Notes: generated by a model from the sequence alone, not told the origin. A DNA stretch of 64,000 nt from Brachypterus glaber (GCA_958510825.1 OY294049.1:26680986-26744985), one strand, 5' to 3'; numbered from the stretch's first letter, positions 23,695 through 35,715 are shown. Numbers and translations are program-made.

Positions 23695-24649
23695 TACGTA
23701 AATACGCGTTTTCTGCACATAGCAAGTTTTTCCGTGTTTGCCACCAGAAATCCTTCCTGCAAATTGTCTGACGATACCCACGAAGATTACTTACCAATAC
23801 GACTATCATATGGTACAATAAAATATTTCACTTTCGACTGCAGGCTATCCCTCCGCGCGCAAAGAAAACTCATGTATACTGCACTTGGCTAGTTTTTGCC
23901 TGTTTTTCACCAGACAACTGTCCTGCAAATCATAAGCTTATACACAAAAAGAATCTTTATCAATAGTACTACCATATGGTACAATCACATCCTCCACTTT
24001 CAACTGCAGGCTATCCTTCCACGGGAAAAGAAAAACGCGGGTATAGTGCACTTGGCTATTTTGTTACGTTTTCCACCAGACATCCTTCTTGCAAATTTTC
24101 TGCTGATAGCTACGAAGATTACTTACCAATAGGCCCACCTTATGGTACAATCAAATATTTCACTTTCGACTGCAGGCTATCCCTCCTCAAAGAAAGAAAA
24201 TACGCGTCTTCTGCACGTAGCAAGTTTTTGCCTGTTTTCCACCAGAAATCCTTCTTGCAAATTGTCTGCTGATACCAACAAAGATTTCTTACCAACAAGA
24301 CCACCATATGGTATAATCAAATATTTTACTTTCGACTGCAGGCTATCCCTCCGCGCTCAAAGAAAACTCATGTATACTGCACTTGGCTAGTTTTTGCCCG
24401 TTTCCCACCAGATAACTCTCCTGCAAGTCGTAAGCTTGTGCACCAAAAGAATCCTTATCAATAGTACTACCATATGGTACAATGATATCCTCCACTTTCG
24501 ACTGCAGGCTATTCCTCCTCAAACAAAGAAAAACATGTGTTTTCTGCACATGGCAAGTTTTTGCCTGTTTTCCGCCAGACATCCTTGTTGCAAATTGTCT
24601 GCTGATACCCACGAGGATTTCTTACCAACACGACCACCATATGGTACAA
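23695..24649 (-). repeat. 166-bp satellite, minus-oriented block (about 5.8 monomers)
   Basis: The signature CTGCAGGCTA (complement of TAGCCTGCAG) recurs at 23839, 24004, 24170, 24336 and 24502, a spacing of 165-166 bp. Alternating A and B monomers as in the plus block can be recognised by GTTTTCCACCAGAAATCC (A) and CAGATAACTCTCCTGCAA (B). The leftmost units are the most diverged. The block ends abruptly at about 24649, where orientation flips. Confidence 0.9.
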
Positions 24650-27600
24650 GAGAGTTATCTGGTGGAAAACGGGCAAAAACTAGCCAAGTGCAGTATACAT
24701 AAGTTTTCTTTGCGCGCGGAGGGATAGCCTGCAGTCGAAAGTGAAATATTTGATTATACCATATGGTGGTCGTGTTGGTAATAATTCTTTGTTGGTATCA
24801 GCAGACAATTTGCAAGAAGGATTTCTGGTGGAAAACAGGCAAAAACTTGCTATGTGCAAAAACACATATTTTTCTTTGTTTGAGGAGGAATAGCCTGCAG
24901 TCGAAAGTGGAGGATATGATTGTACCGTATGGTAGTGCTATTAATAAGGATTCTTTTGGTGTATAAGCTTATGATTTGCAGGACAGTTATCTGGTGGAAA
25001 ACGGGCAAAAACTAGCCAAGTGCAGTATACATGAGTTTTCTTTGCGCGCGGAGGGATAGCCTGCAGTCGAAAGTGAAATATTTGATTGTACCATATGGTG
25101 GTCGTGTTGGCAAGAAATCTTTGTTGGTATCAGCAGACAATTTGCAAGAAGGATTTCTGGTGGAAAACATGCAAAAACTTGCTATGTGCAAAAACACATA
25201 TTTTTCTTTGTTTGAGGAGGAATAGCCTGCAGTCGAAAGTGGAGGATGTGATTGTACCGTATGGTAGTGCTATTAATAAGGATTCTTTTGGTGTACAAGC
25301 TTACGATTTGCAGGATATTTATCTGGTGGAAAACGGGCAAAAACTAGCCAAGTGCAGTATACATAAGTATTCTTTGCGCGCGGAGGGATAGCCTGCAGTC
25401 GAAAGTGAAATATTTGATTGTACCATATGGTGGTCGTGTTGGCAAGAAATCTTTGTTGGTATCAGCAGACAATTTGCAAGAAGGATTTCTGGTGGAAAAC
25501 AGGCAAAAACTTGCTATGTGCAAAAACACATATTTTTCTTTGTTTGAGGAGGAATAGCCTGCAGTCGAAAGTGGAGGATGTGATTGTACCGTATGGTAGT
25601 GCTATTAATAAGGATTCTTTTGGTGTACAAGCTTACGATTTGCAGGAGATTTATCTGGTGGAAAACGGGCAAAAACTAGCCAAGTGCAGTATACATAAGT
25701 ATTCTTTGCGCGCGGAGGGATAGCCTGCAGTCGAAAGTAAAATATTTGATTGTACCATATGGTGGTCGTGTTGGTTAGAAATCTTTTTTGGTATCAGCAG
25801 ACAATTTGCAAGAAGGATTTCTGGTGGAAAACAGGCAAAAACTTGCTACCTGCAGAAAACGCGTATTTTCTTTCTTTGAGGAGAAATAGCCTGCAGTCGA
25901 AAGTGGAGGATGTGATTGTACCGTATGGTAGTGCTATTAATAAGGATTCTTTTGGTGTATAAGCTTATGATTTGCAGGACAGTTATCTGGTGGAAAACGG
26001 GCAAAAACTAGCCAAGTGCAGTATACATGAGTTTTCTTTGCGCACGGAGGGATAGCCTGCAGTCGAAAGTAAAATATTTGATTGTGCCATATGGTGGTCG
26101 TGTTGGTTAGAAATCTTTGTTGGTATCAGCAGACAATTTGCAACAAGGATTTCTGGTGGAAAACAGGCAAAAACTTGCTACGTGCAGAAGACGCGTATTT
26201 TCTTTCTTTGAGGAGGAATAGCCTTCAGTCGAAAGTGGAGGATGTGATTGTACCATATGGTAGTGCTATTGATAAGGATTCTTTTGGTGTACAAGCTTAC
26301 GATTTGCAGGAGATTTATCTGGTGGAAAACGGGCAAAAACTAGCCAAGTGCAGTATACATAAGTATTCTTTGCGCGCGGAGGGATAGCCTGCAGTCGAAA
26401 GTAAAATATTTGATTGTACCATATGGTGGTCGTGTTGGTTAGAAATCTTTTTTGGTATCAGCAGACAATTTGCAAGAAGGATTTCTGGTGGAAAAGAGGC
26501 AAAAACTTGCTACCTGCAGAAAACGCGTATTTTCTTTCTTTGAGGAGAAATAGCCTGCAGTCGAAAGTGGAGGATGTGATTGTACCGTATGGTAGTGCTA
26601 TTAATAAGGATTCTTTTGGTGTATAAGCTTATGATTTGCAGGACAGTTATCTGGTGGAAAACGGGCAAAAACTAGCCAAGTGCAGTATACATGAGTTTTC
26701 TTTGCGCACGGAGGGATAGCCTGCAGTCGAAAGTAAAATATTTGATTGTGCCATATGGTGGTCGTGTTGGTTAGAAATCTTTGTTGGTATCAGCAGACAA
26801 TTTGCAACAAGGATTTCTGGTGGAAAACAGGCAAAAACTTGCTACGTGCAGAAGACGCGTATTTTCTTTCTTTGAGGAGGAATAGCCTGCAGTCGAAAGT
26901 GGAGGATGTGATTGTACCATATGGTAGTGCTATTGATAAGGATTCTTTTGGTGTACAAGCTTACGATTTGCAGGAGATTTATCTGGTGGAAAACGGGCAA
27001 AAACTAGCCAAGTGCAGTATACATAAGTATTCTTTGCGCGCGGAGGGATAGCCTGCAGTCGAAAGTAAAATATTTGATTGTACCATATGGTGGTCGTGTT
27101 GGTTAGAAATCTTTGTTATTATCAGCAGACAATTTGCAAGAAGGATTTCTGGTGGAAAACATGCAAAAACTTGCTACGTGCAGAAAACGCGTATTTTTTA
27201 TCTTTGAGGAAAAATAGCCTGCAGTCGAAAGTGGAGGATGTGGTTGTACCGTATGGTAGTGCTATTAATAAGGATTCTTTCGGTGTATAAGCTTATGATT
27301 TGCAGGACAGTTATCTGGTGGAAAACGGGCAAAAACTAGCCAAGTGCAGTATACATGAGTTTTCTTTACGCGCGGAGGGATAGCCTGCAGTCGAAAGTAA
27401 AATATTTGATTGTGCCATGTGGTGGTCGTGTTGGTTAGAAATCTTTGTTGGTATCAGCAGACAATTTGCAAGAAGGATTTCTGGTGGAAAACAGGCAAAA
27501 ACTTGCTACGTGCAGAAGACGCGTATTTTCTTTCTTTGAGGAGGAATAGCCTGCAGTCGAAAGTGGAGGATGTGATTGTACCATATGGTAGTGCTATTGA

Positions 27601-29745
27601 TAAGGATTCTTTTGGTGTACAAGCTTACGATTTGCAGGAGAGTTATCTGGTGGAAAACGGCCAAAAACTAGCCAAGTGCAGTATACATGAGTTTTCTTTG
27701 CGCGCGGAGGGGTAGCCTGCAGTCGAAAGCGAAATATTTGATTGTATGATATGGTGGTCGTGTTGGTAAGAAATCTTTGTTGGTATCAGCAGACAATTTG
27801 CAAGAAGGATTTCTGGTGGAAAACAGGCAAAAACTTGCTATGTGCAAAAACACATATTTTTCTTTGTTTGAGGAGGAATAGCCAGCAGTCGAAATTGGAG
27901 GATGTGATTGTACCATATAGTAGTAATATTGATAAGGATTATTTTGGTGTACAAGCTTATCATTTGCAGGAGAGTTATCTGGTGGGAAACGGGCAAAAAC
28001 TAGCCAAGTGCAGTATACATAAGTTTTCTTTGCGCGCGGAGGGATAGCCTGCAGTCGAAAGTGAAATATTTGATTGTACCATATGGTGGTCGTTTTGCTA
28101 AGAAATATTTGTTGGTATCAGCAGACAATTTGCAAGAAGGATTTCTGGTGGAAAACAGGCAAAAACTTGCTATGTGCAAAAACACATATTTTTCTTTGTT
28201 TGAGGAGGAATAGCCAGCAGTCGAAATTGGAGGATGTGATTGTACCATATAGTAGTAATATTGATAAGGATTATTTTGGTGTACAAGCTTATCATTTGCA
28301 GGAGAGTTATCTGGTGGGAAACGGGCAAAAACTAGCCAAGTGCAGTATACATAAGTTTTCTTTGCGCGCGGAGGGATAGCCTGCAGTCGAAAGTGAAATA
28401 TTTGATTGTACCATATGGTGGTCGTGTTGCTAAGAAATATTTGTTGGTATCAGCAGACAATTTGCAAGAAGGATTTCTGGTGGAAAACAGGCAAAAACTT
28501 GCTATGTGCAAAAACACATATTTTTCTTTGTTTGAGGAGGAATAGCCAGCAGTCGAAATTGGAGGATGTGATTGTACCATATAGTAGTAATATTGATAAG
28601 GATTATTTTGGTGTACAAGCTTATCATTTGCAGGAGAGTTATCTGGTGGGAAACGGGCAAAAACTAGCCAAGTGCAGTATACATAAGTTTTCTTTGCGCG
28701 CGGAGGGATAGCCTGCAGTCGAAAGTGAAATATTTGATTGTACCATATGGTGGTCGTGTTGCTAAGAAATATTTGTTGGTATCAGCAGACAATTTGCAAG
28801 AAGGATTTCTGGTGGAAAACAGGCAAAAACTTGCTATGTGCAAAAACACATATTTTTCTTTGTTTGAGGAGGAATAGCCAGCAGTCGAAATTGGAGGATG
28901 TGATTGTACCATATGGTAGTAATATTGATAAGGATTCTTTTAGTGTACAAGCTTATCATTTGCAGGAGAGTTATCTTGTGGGAAACGGGCAAAAACTAGC
29001 CAAGTGTACATAAGTTTTCTTTGCGCGCGGAGGGATAGCCTGCAGTCGAAAGTAAAATATTTGATTGTATCATATGGTGGTCGTGTTGGTAAGAAATCTT
29101 TGTTGGTATCAGCAGACAATTTGCAAGAAGGATTTCTGGTGGAAAACAGACAAAAACTTGCTACGTGACGAAAACGCGTATTTTCTTTGTTTGTGGAGGA
29201 ATAGCCTGCAGTCGAAAGTGGAGGATATGATTGTACCATATGGTGGTACTATTGATAAAGATTCTTTTGGTGTACAAGCTTACGATTTGCAGGAGAGTTT
29301 TCTGGTGAAAAACGGCCAAAAACTAGCCAGTATACATGAGGTTTCTTAGCGCGCGGAAGGATAGCCTGCAGTCGAATGTAATAGATTTGATTTTACCATA
29401 AGGTGGTCGTATTGGTAAGTAATCTTCGTGGGTACCAGCAGACATTTTGCAACTAGGATGTGTGGTGGAAAACGTAACAAAATAGCCAAATACAGTATAC
29501 ACGCGTTTTTCTTTGCTCGCTGAAGGATAGCCTGCAGTCGAATGTGGAAAATGTGTTTCTGCCATTTGGTAGTCTGATTGGTAAGGAATCTTCGGGAAAA
29601 TAAGCGCATGATTTGCAGAAATGGAATCTGGTAGAAAATTGGCAAAAAGTTGCTAATTACAGAAAACACCTGTTTTTCTATGCTTAAAGAAGAATAGCCT
29701 GCAGTTGAATGTGGAGGGGGTGTTTGGTTTGGACTTTTGTAAATA
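24650..29745 (+). repeat. 166-bp satellite, plus-oriented block (about 31 monomers, 332-bp dimers)
   Basis: TAGCCTGCAG recurs every 166 bp from 24725 (24891, 25057, 25223 and so on). Two monomer types alternate. A contains GGTGGTCGTGTTGG and GGAAAACAGGCAAAAAC, B contains GTACAAGCTTACGATTTGCA and GGAAAACGGGCAAAAACTAG. They are about 70 percent alike, so the real repeat unit is 332 bp, and landmarks fall exactly 332 bp apart from 25086 to 28738. Higher order: 25750-26413 and 26414-27077 are an almost identical 664-bp pair, and 27742-29065 holds four almost identical 332-bp units of another subtype. The final units (after about 29345) are most decayed. Open frames of 61-101 codons recur on both strands but are period artefacts. 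Confidence 0.95.
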
Positions 29746-30314
29746 AATTATAATATTGTAGCTTATAAATACATTTATTACACATAATAAATAAAAATAT
29801 TTTTGCTTGGAATTACCCGTATACTACAAAAAATTTGACAATATTTTGACATTTTAAAAAATCGTCTGCTAGAAGTGTCTGCCACTTTCAGCTTCATACT
29901 TTTCTCGAAAACGGTTAATCCTACAGTATTACAACAAGAGTACCTTTTTATGTATTTTGACCTGAGGAATCTTATTTCAAAAATCAAATTGCAAAAAAGT
30001 TACACAGAAAAAAGTTTGGGACAAAAAACTGATAAGGCCCCCCCGTTTCGCACACCCCTGGTTTAAATAAGTACGTGAAAATGACATACAAAGATGGACC
30101 TTATTAGGATTAATTCACGTGCAAAACCTCGTTAATATATCTCAATTGGTTCCTGATTTATTAAATAAAAACCGACTTTTTTAGCCAATTTCAAGTTTCA
30201 AGCGTAGCTCCCTTATGACGCATTTTTAGACATATGTTTGTAGGAACTTTTTGTCATATTTTATTATGTAGAATCACCTGTTAAAATTTCCTACGCTATT
30301 CAAATACACCCTGT
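29746..30314. other. Right arm of the inner TIR element
   Basis: Inverted counterpart of 22703-23600 without the internal palindrome. Contains AAAACGGTTAATCCTACAGT at 29908-29927 and CCCCCCGTTTCGCACACCCC at 30038-30057. Non-coding. Confidence 0.75.
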
Positions 30315-30839
30315 ATATTCATTCTTTATTGTTCATCTTCCTTAAAATATATATCCACCACATTGCAGTTTTAATACGTTGTTCTTAGTTTTTTGATCGG
30401 TGATTTTTAATATTTTTAATTTGACATATTATTTTTTGAGACATGTCAAAATTACTTTTAGATAACCGCCTACTTAATCATTTTTTTCAAGCTAAAAAAT
30501 CCATTTAACGCTATCTGTAGCCTTTCGAAAAAATAATTATAAAAAATAAATTACAATTTTAAATTAAAAGGTAAACACACAAAACTATTGAAGATATGCC
30601 ATTTAACATAATACAGACGAAAAGTTATAATTTTTTACATTCTGCTCTAATCCCCATGGGTCTAAAATAACCCCATCAGAAAAAGCTTTCTTACTTAAAA
30701 ATATGATAATAATTTAAATAAATAAAATTATACACCGAATCTTGCATGTTTTGAGCCTAAAAGTAAGTAAAGATCGCTCAAATGGCAAAAAATTTATAAC
30801 GGTTTAAAAAGTGTCCGTTTTTTTTTGGGTCACCCTGTA

Positions 30840-31305
30840 TGTACATTCATTATTATTATATAGATTATATTGCAAGTAAAAATTCACCCCTCCCCTTTAC
30901 TTTTGAAGGAGTTAAGATATCGACTTAAAATTTGAAACTCGTACCATATTTTTGCATTGCATTTGATATTTCAGCTTTTAAAATGTGAGCAGGGGGATTG
31001 GGGAGAATTTTTTTAAATAGTGGGGTCGCGTGATGCATCATTTTAAAGCTTATAAAATTATCTATTTAACCATAATCTCGACCATAATAAATTAGGTATA
31101 TTTTTTTAGCAAAAAATAGCTTAATTTGTCTTGTTTACGAGTTTAAAATTAAAAAGTCCACCTTCGATCTCAAATTGTTCAACAGTTAAAAGGGGGAATG
31201 ACTCTTGGACTGCACTGTATAAATTATATACATATTATATATAAACCCTGCTTAGTATACACTAAAAAATCTTTTTTAATGTGTCCTTTGTAATTTTATA
31301 TTAAG
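30840..31305. other. Non-coding
   Basis: AT-rich. A block resembling generic insect interspersed repeats (TTGAAACTCGTACC and neighbours) is present, but nothing can be bounded or named. Confidence 0.3.
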
Positions 31306-32234
31306 CTGGGTCGAAAACACAATTGTTTCGAGTTCCCTAATCGACACCAGTAAATGTTGTCAATTAGTATCCGATTTAGTTAGTTTTTTTTTAATCGTTT
31401 AATGTATTCACTTGTCTCCGAGCACATAAAAATAAAAAAAAAATAAAAAAAAATAGGTATAACATGAACTTTTCGGAACCAACACACGATACTCTCAAAC
31501 ATCGGGTTTAGGAAACACGCAAATGTATTTTTTTTAATCGGTAAATATTTTGGACAACTTTAAAATTATATTTCTGGGAAAACTGATTTGTTATATATTT
31601 TTCTGATAATTATCATTATTATAATCAGTACTACTATAGCTACAAAAATCAGTAATTAGTTTTCAAACTAGAAAATCACTATTGGCCTGTGTTATTAAAA
31701 TAAGTAAATACATTTTTAAAGATTGATTTTTTTATTTATCTACGCCACTGATTTTTTCAGCAGAATGGTTACCTAAATAGTTACTATATGGCCTTAAAGA
31801 ATATTATAATATGTTTTTAGAATAAAATCTCAAATTGTTTATTTTTTTTTCAATTTCCCCAATTTTTAGTGAAAAATTATTTTTTTTGTCAAAAACTGCT
31901 CTAGTGAGTAGTAATTTCGGTCTTGTTTTACAAAGTTAGGTCCATACAATAAATTTGAACAATAAAAAATGGGGTTGCTTGCCTTTTAATTTAAAGATAT
32001 TTCAAGCCTACCGTGATCGTGAATTGGTTCCGAAAATGTTTATATTATCTATTTTTGACCCATTTTTAAAAAAATTATTCGCCTGGTGGCACATAAGATT
32101 ATTCGCCTGGTGGCACATAAGTGACGATATTGAATGATTAAAAAAAAATGATGAAGTAATTGGGATACTAAGTAAAAATGTATGGGGATATCGCCATTTG
32201 AGAATTTGAAAAAATTGTTCCTTTTGACACGGCT
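31306..32234. mobile_element. CTGGGTC-ended TIR element, copy 1 (degenerate)
   Basis: Left end CTGGGTCGAAAACACAATTG at 31306. The right end (GGGATATCGCC at about 32187, then TTTTGACACGG) is a worn inverted match to the family tip seen intact at 33442-34263. The internal block ACACGATACTCTCAAACATC at 31484 matches the second copy's right arm inverted. A 24-bp direct duplication of the ATTCGCCTGGTGGCACATAA block sits at 32074-32121. Confidence 0.5.
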
Positions 32235-32269
32235 TCTTCTCTATTCCTCATTTTATTAACTAGGTGCAT

Positions 32270-32350
32270 TTAATGAAGCTCAGCGAGTTAGCAAAAGTCA
32301 GCAAAACGATAACTTAAGCTAAGTTTGGCTAAGAGAATGTTGAACGGTTT
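32270..32350. other. Fragment related to the MITE at 32878-33126
   Basis: Shares GTTAGCAAAAGTCA-like, GATAACTTAAGCTAAG and GTTGAACGG...ATCTGTC words with the left half of the neighbouring MITE. No partner arm is seen. Confidence 0.35.
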
Positions 32351-32524
32351 TTTATCTGTCAAAAAAAAAAGTTGGGAACACCAAAAAAAAAATGTAACAC
32401 GATGTACATTTTAATTTAAATTAATCGTAAAAAAAACATTGAGCTTGTACTACTTTTTTAGGTTAGGTAAATCGAGGGTTATATCTACTATTTTCGTTTG
32501 GACTTTTTGACAAAGTTAGTCTGC

Positions 32525-32710
32525 AGTAGAAACGGTAACGTCTAATCGAACTGAAAATTGCTGATACGACCGTATTTGGAGGTAATTTTTACATGTTTAA
32601 TTATTAAAGTTAACGGTATTTTTAACTGACCAAAATTATCATATATAATATTATATATGGTCGTTTTAGCAATTTTCAGTTCAATTTTACAGCCGCTTAT
32701 AGTGTGGCGA
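32525..32710. repeat. Hairpin with 29-bp arms
   Basis: TCGAACTGAAAATTGCTGAT (from 32546) pairs with GCAATTTTCAGTTCA (to 32683), extending through ACGACCRTAT. The spacer of about 80 bp holds a second ATATATAATATTATATAT palindrome at 32640-32657. Confidence 0.6.
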
Positions 32711-32877
32711 CCTCTGGATACTAGCCTCAAAAACTGACTGAGTGATTAAACCAGGGAACTAAGTCCTTCAATCATCTTGGTATTAACTGAGTTTTGCTGC
32801 CTTTCGTTAATCTCCATTAAGCGTAATCGTTTTAATTTGTTAACTTTTATGTACGTCAGAATAATAAACAATACATT

Positions 32878-33126
32878 GGCTGCGTTCATTGGAAACAGCG
32901 GAACTAATCAAAAGTCATCAAATGATAAGTTTTGCTAGCAAACTGCTGAACGGCTAATATCTGTCACTTATCACAATTCCCGCTTTTAAAAAATCAATTA
33001 CAACTAATCATCTCAAAACGTTGATGAGGAATGATTCAGCCACATCTGTCAAACAAAACTGATCATAGCGTTCACTAGTGATTTGACAGGTTTCGATGAG
33101 TTTTGCTGTTTCAATTGAAAGCAGCC
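32878..33126. mobile_element. 249-bp MITE with GGCTGCGTTC ends
   Basis: Left GGCTGCGTTCATTGGAAACA (32878) and inverted right GGCTGCTTTCAATTGAAACA (ending 33126) match at most positions. The interior repeats AACTGATCATAGCG/GAACTAATCAAAAGTCATC-like words. No open frame. No firm TSD, so the superfamily is open. Confidence 0.6.
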
Positions 33127-33441
33127 ATTTTCACAATATTAATGCATCATGAGTAAAATAATAAATAAAATTATAGTTTATTACTTTTCAAATAAAAATA
33201 TTATTAACAGTTACTATTTTTAGAATAATTACTATAAAAATAATAGTTACAGGGTAGGTAATCAAATATTACAAAAATGTGTTTTATCATTTATTTATTT
33301 ATATTACAAAACATATAGATATTTAAGTATATTTTTTTACAGAAACGTATTTTTGGTAAAATATTTATATACGCTAGTTAAATTACATTAAACAATTATT
33401 ATATTTGGGCTGAATTTTTATTATTATTATTGTGTATTAGA

Positions 33442-34263
33442 CTGGGTCAAAAAAATTAGTTTCGCAATTCGCGATACCCGCAAAAGTTTTTGTAAGTATC
33501 CTATTTTATTTTTTTTTTAATCTTTCAATATTTTCACGTGGTCCAAAAATGGAAATAAGTGGAACTTTTTCGGACCCAAATATCACGATACTCTAAAATC
33601 ATGTGCTTGGGTTGTGATATTTTGGCTTAAATTTGCTTATTTTTACTTACTTTTTGCTTGCTGTTGGGCAAACTATTGACCGAATAAAAAATACATACCG
33701 AGATACTTTTATTTATTTCCAACCAAAATTAAGATTAATGTTCATTCAGTAAAAACGAAACTTGGGTCCCTTATATAGCTTTACATTGACTATAAATTGG
33801 CGTATATCTCGACAAAAAAAGTTAAATAAAAGTAAAAAAACTATCTGCTTTTTTATACATAGAATTTGCAGCTGGATTCAAAAATTTTAAAAATTGTAGG
33901 GTGTTCCATTAAAAAAAATATATTTATACCTTACGGCGAAACCGGAAGTGCAACAAAAAAATAGAATCCGCCATTTTATAGTTAATGTAAAATTATATAA
34001 ATCACCAAAGTTACGTTTTTATAGAATGAAGATTAATCTTAATTTTAGGGGTGGACATAAATAAAACTTACCGGTTATACGTGTTTCTAAAACACGAGCC
34101 CAAGATTTGAGAGTATCATGTGTTGGCTCCAAAAATGTTTTACTTAACTTTTGCTCATATTTTATTGTTTTTTGCTCGGTGGCAGACATTAAACGTAATA
34201 CTAAGTGACAACTTTGCGGGTATCGCCATCAGCGAAATCTAAAAAACTGTTTTTTTGACCCAG
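33442..34263. mobile_element. CTGGGTC-ended TIR element, copy 2
   Basis: Left CTGGGTCAAAAAAATTAGTT (33442) and the right end TTTTTTTGACCCAG (to 34263) are inverted copies. Arms extend about 170 bp through GCGATACCCGCAAAGTT and ATGATACTCTCAAAT-like blocks. The interior includes a near-neutral AT stretch and CCGCCATTTTATAG at 33970. Non-autonomous. Confidence 0.65.
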
Positions 34264-35701
34264 GGTATTCTTAAACATATAGGACTACAATAAATATTCG
34301 TAAACTAACCAATGTGAAACTTTCTCATAAATAGGTAGGCCTTTAAGGCTTATATAAACCTTAAATAATTATTTGTCCTGAAACCATCAGGCCTGATGCT
34401 TCATGACCGGATTTGTCCTGTAAAATCTTTAAAATATTTATTTGTGTAGGTACTCGAAAAAACGTCTTTTATAATCGAGGTTGCTTTGCGAGGCCAGGTA
34501 CAAGGCTCGCAAAAAGGCAATTCCAGCACCAGATACACAGAAACACAAAAAAGTTAGTTTTTTATAAAGCAGACTATATTTTCTCTACGCATTTTTGGGT
34601 GCTAAAAACGAATATGGCAATGACAAAAATTCTTGACCCTCAAAATCTTGAGATTTAGCGCACAATGGGTTTTTTTGTATGCATTCAAGGCAAAAGAACT
34701 GCTGCCCACAAAATAATACTTTCCTCTATAGGCCCAAGTTCATTAAAATCAAAAACGAAAAAAAAAAATAAATAAATAAATAAATAATAAAAATAAAAAA
34801 AATAGAATTTCAAAAAAAAAATTATTTTAAAAAAAAAAAATCTATTTTTGTAAAACGAAAAATAAATTGAAAAAAAAAATGTTTATGAAACAATTTGTTT
34901 TTATCCTATTTTACCCCCTTACCCTAATCCGATTTTTACCAAACAATCCAAGCCTAGAACTTTGGATAATCAATCAATGGTTTAAATTTAAAGTCCCTAG
35001 CCCGAAGCGTTCTTGAGTTATCGTGGTAACAAATTTCCCGGACACAAAAACCGACAAACCGACTGACAGACACAATTTTTTTTTGACGGAAATCATATTT
35101 TTTGGATATAAAAAAAGTCCAGAAAAGTAAAAAAAAGCAATAAAAAAATTTCGATTTTTTTTTATTAACGCAAACTTTCCTTGGGGAAATTAAAATTAAC
35201 TGTAACTAATTATTTTTGTCCACCATATTGAATCAGCGATTTTATTAAATAAAATTATTAAAAATTTATAATTATTTTTAAAATGGACGCTTGTTTACCA
35301 ATTTTGCAAAAAACAAGATTATTTTCGGTTTTTGCCAGATTTATCCTAAAATTTTTTCCACTGTGCTATGGTATTGAAACAAAGTAGGGATTAGGGAGGT
35401 ATTTTATTGTGAAATTTATTTAAATCGCTAAACAAACCTTGGGAAAAAAAAGTCTGGATATCAGACAATTCTATGATATATTTCTTTTGCATGTGCAACG
35501 TTAAACCCCCCAGACTCTCCACCACTGGAGAAAATAAACTGCTGCCAACAAAATAATTATTTTCCCCTATAGCTTTATTAAAATCAAAAACAAAAAAAAT
35601 AAAAAAAAATAAAAAAAAATTTAAAAAAAAATAGTTTTTCGGATTTATATATTTTTGGCTAGTCTGACGATGTTAATCGAAACTGGTAACTAACCTAAAT
35701 T
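34264..35701. other. Non-coding; A-rich direct repeats flanking the LINE
   Basis: 34690-34760 and 35520-35590 are direct copies (ACTGCTGCCMACAAAATAAT, then ATTAAAATCAAAAACRAA), each running into A-rich tracts (34756-34850 and 35590-35635). 34545-34665 is an inverted relative of 42815-42945 (TTAGCACCCAAAAATGCGTA versus TCAGCGCCCAAAAATATATA), about 75 percent alike. The TTGAGTTATCGTG...GACAGAC block at 35013-35070 recurs in the same orientation at 41747-41812. No gene. Confidence 0.5.
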
Positions 35702-35715
35702 ATTAATAAAGTGAA

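Larger units (their letters stand above)
22703..30315. mobile_element. Inner TIR element carrying the satellite array, 7.6 kb
   Basis: Tips TACACGGTGTATTTG (22703) and inverted TACAGGGTGTATTTG (ending 30315). Arms match over several hundred bp: AGCGTAGGAAATTTTAACAG, ACATATGTCTAAAAATGCGT, CGAGGTTTTGCA, GGGGTGTGCGAAACGGGG and AATACTGTAGGATTAATCGT. They match again just outside the array (AGACGATTTTTTAAAATGTC at 23502 and, inverted, near 29867). A satellite block of 6.05 kb fills the space between. A relative without satellite lies at 45987-46816. A 15-base G run occurs at 22972-22986. Confidence 0.8.
21827..30839. mobile_element. Outer TIR element (TACAGGGTG ends), 9.0 kb with nested cargo
   Basis: Left tip TACAGGGTGGCCCAAAAAAA at 21827 and right tip ending CACCCTGTA at 30839 are inverted copies, and matching continues for about 430 bp (CACTTTTTAAACC, TTTTTTGCC, GGGGATTAGAGCA, AATTTAAAAT, CGAAAGG). 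TA bases close both tips. Without the inner element (22703-30315) this would be about 1.4 kb. It has no coding capacity. TACAGGGTG-type tips with TA are common in insect MITEs; a Tc1/mariner link is inference. Confidence 0.75.

Noticed and set aside
25086..29349. Repeated 70-101-codon plus frames and 61-82-codon minus frames in the satellite
   Set aside because: They recur at exactly the 332-bp period on both strands, start at whatever Met the monomer supplies, and lack any motif. They follow from a stop-poor repeat unit and are not genes.
23695..29745. CRISPR array
   Set aside because: There are no unique spacers; the whole 166-bp unit is repeated, and the context is eukaryotic.
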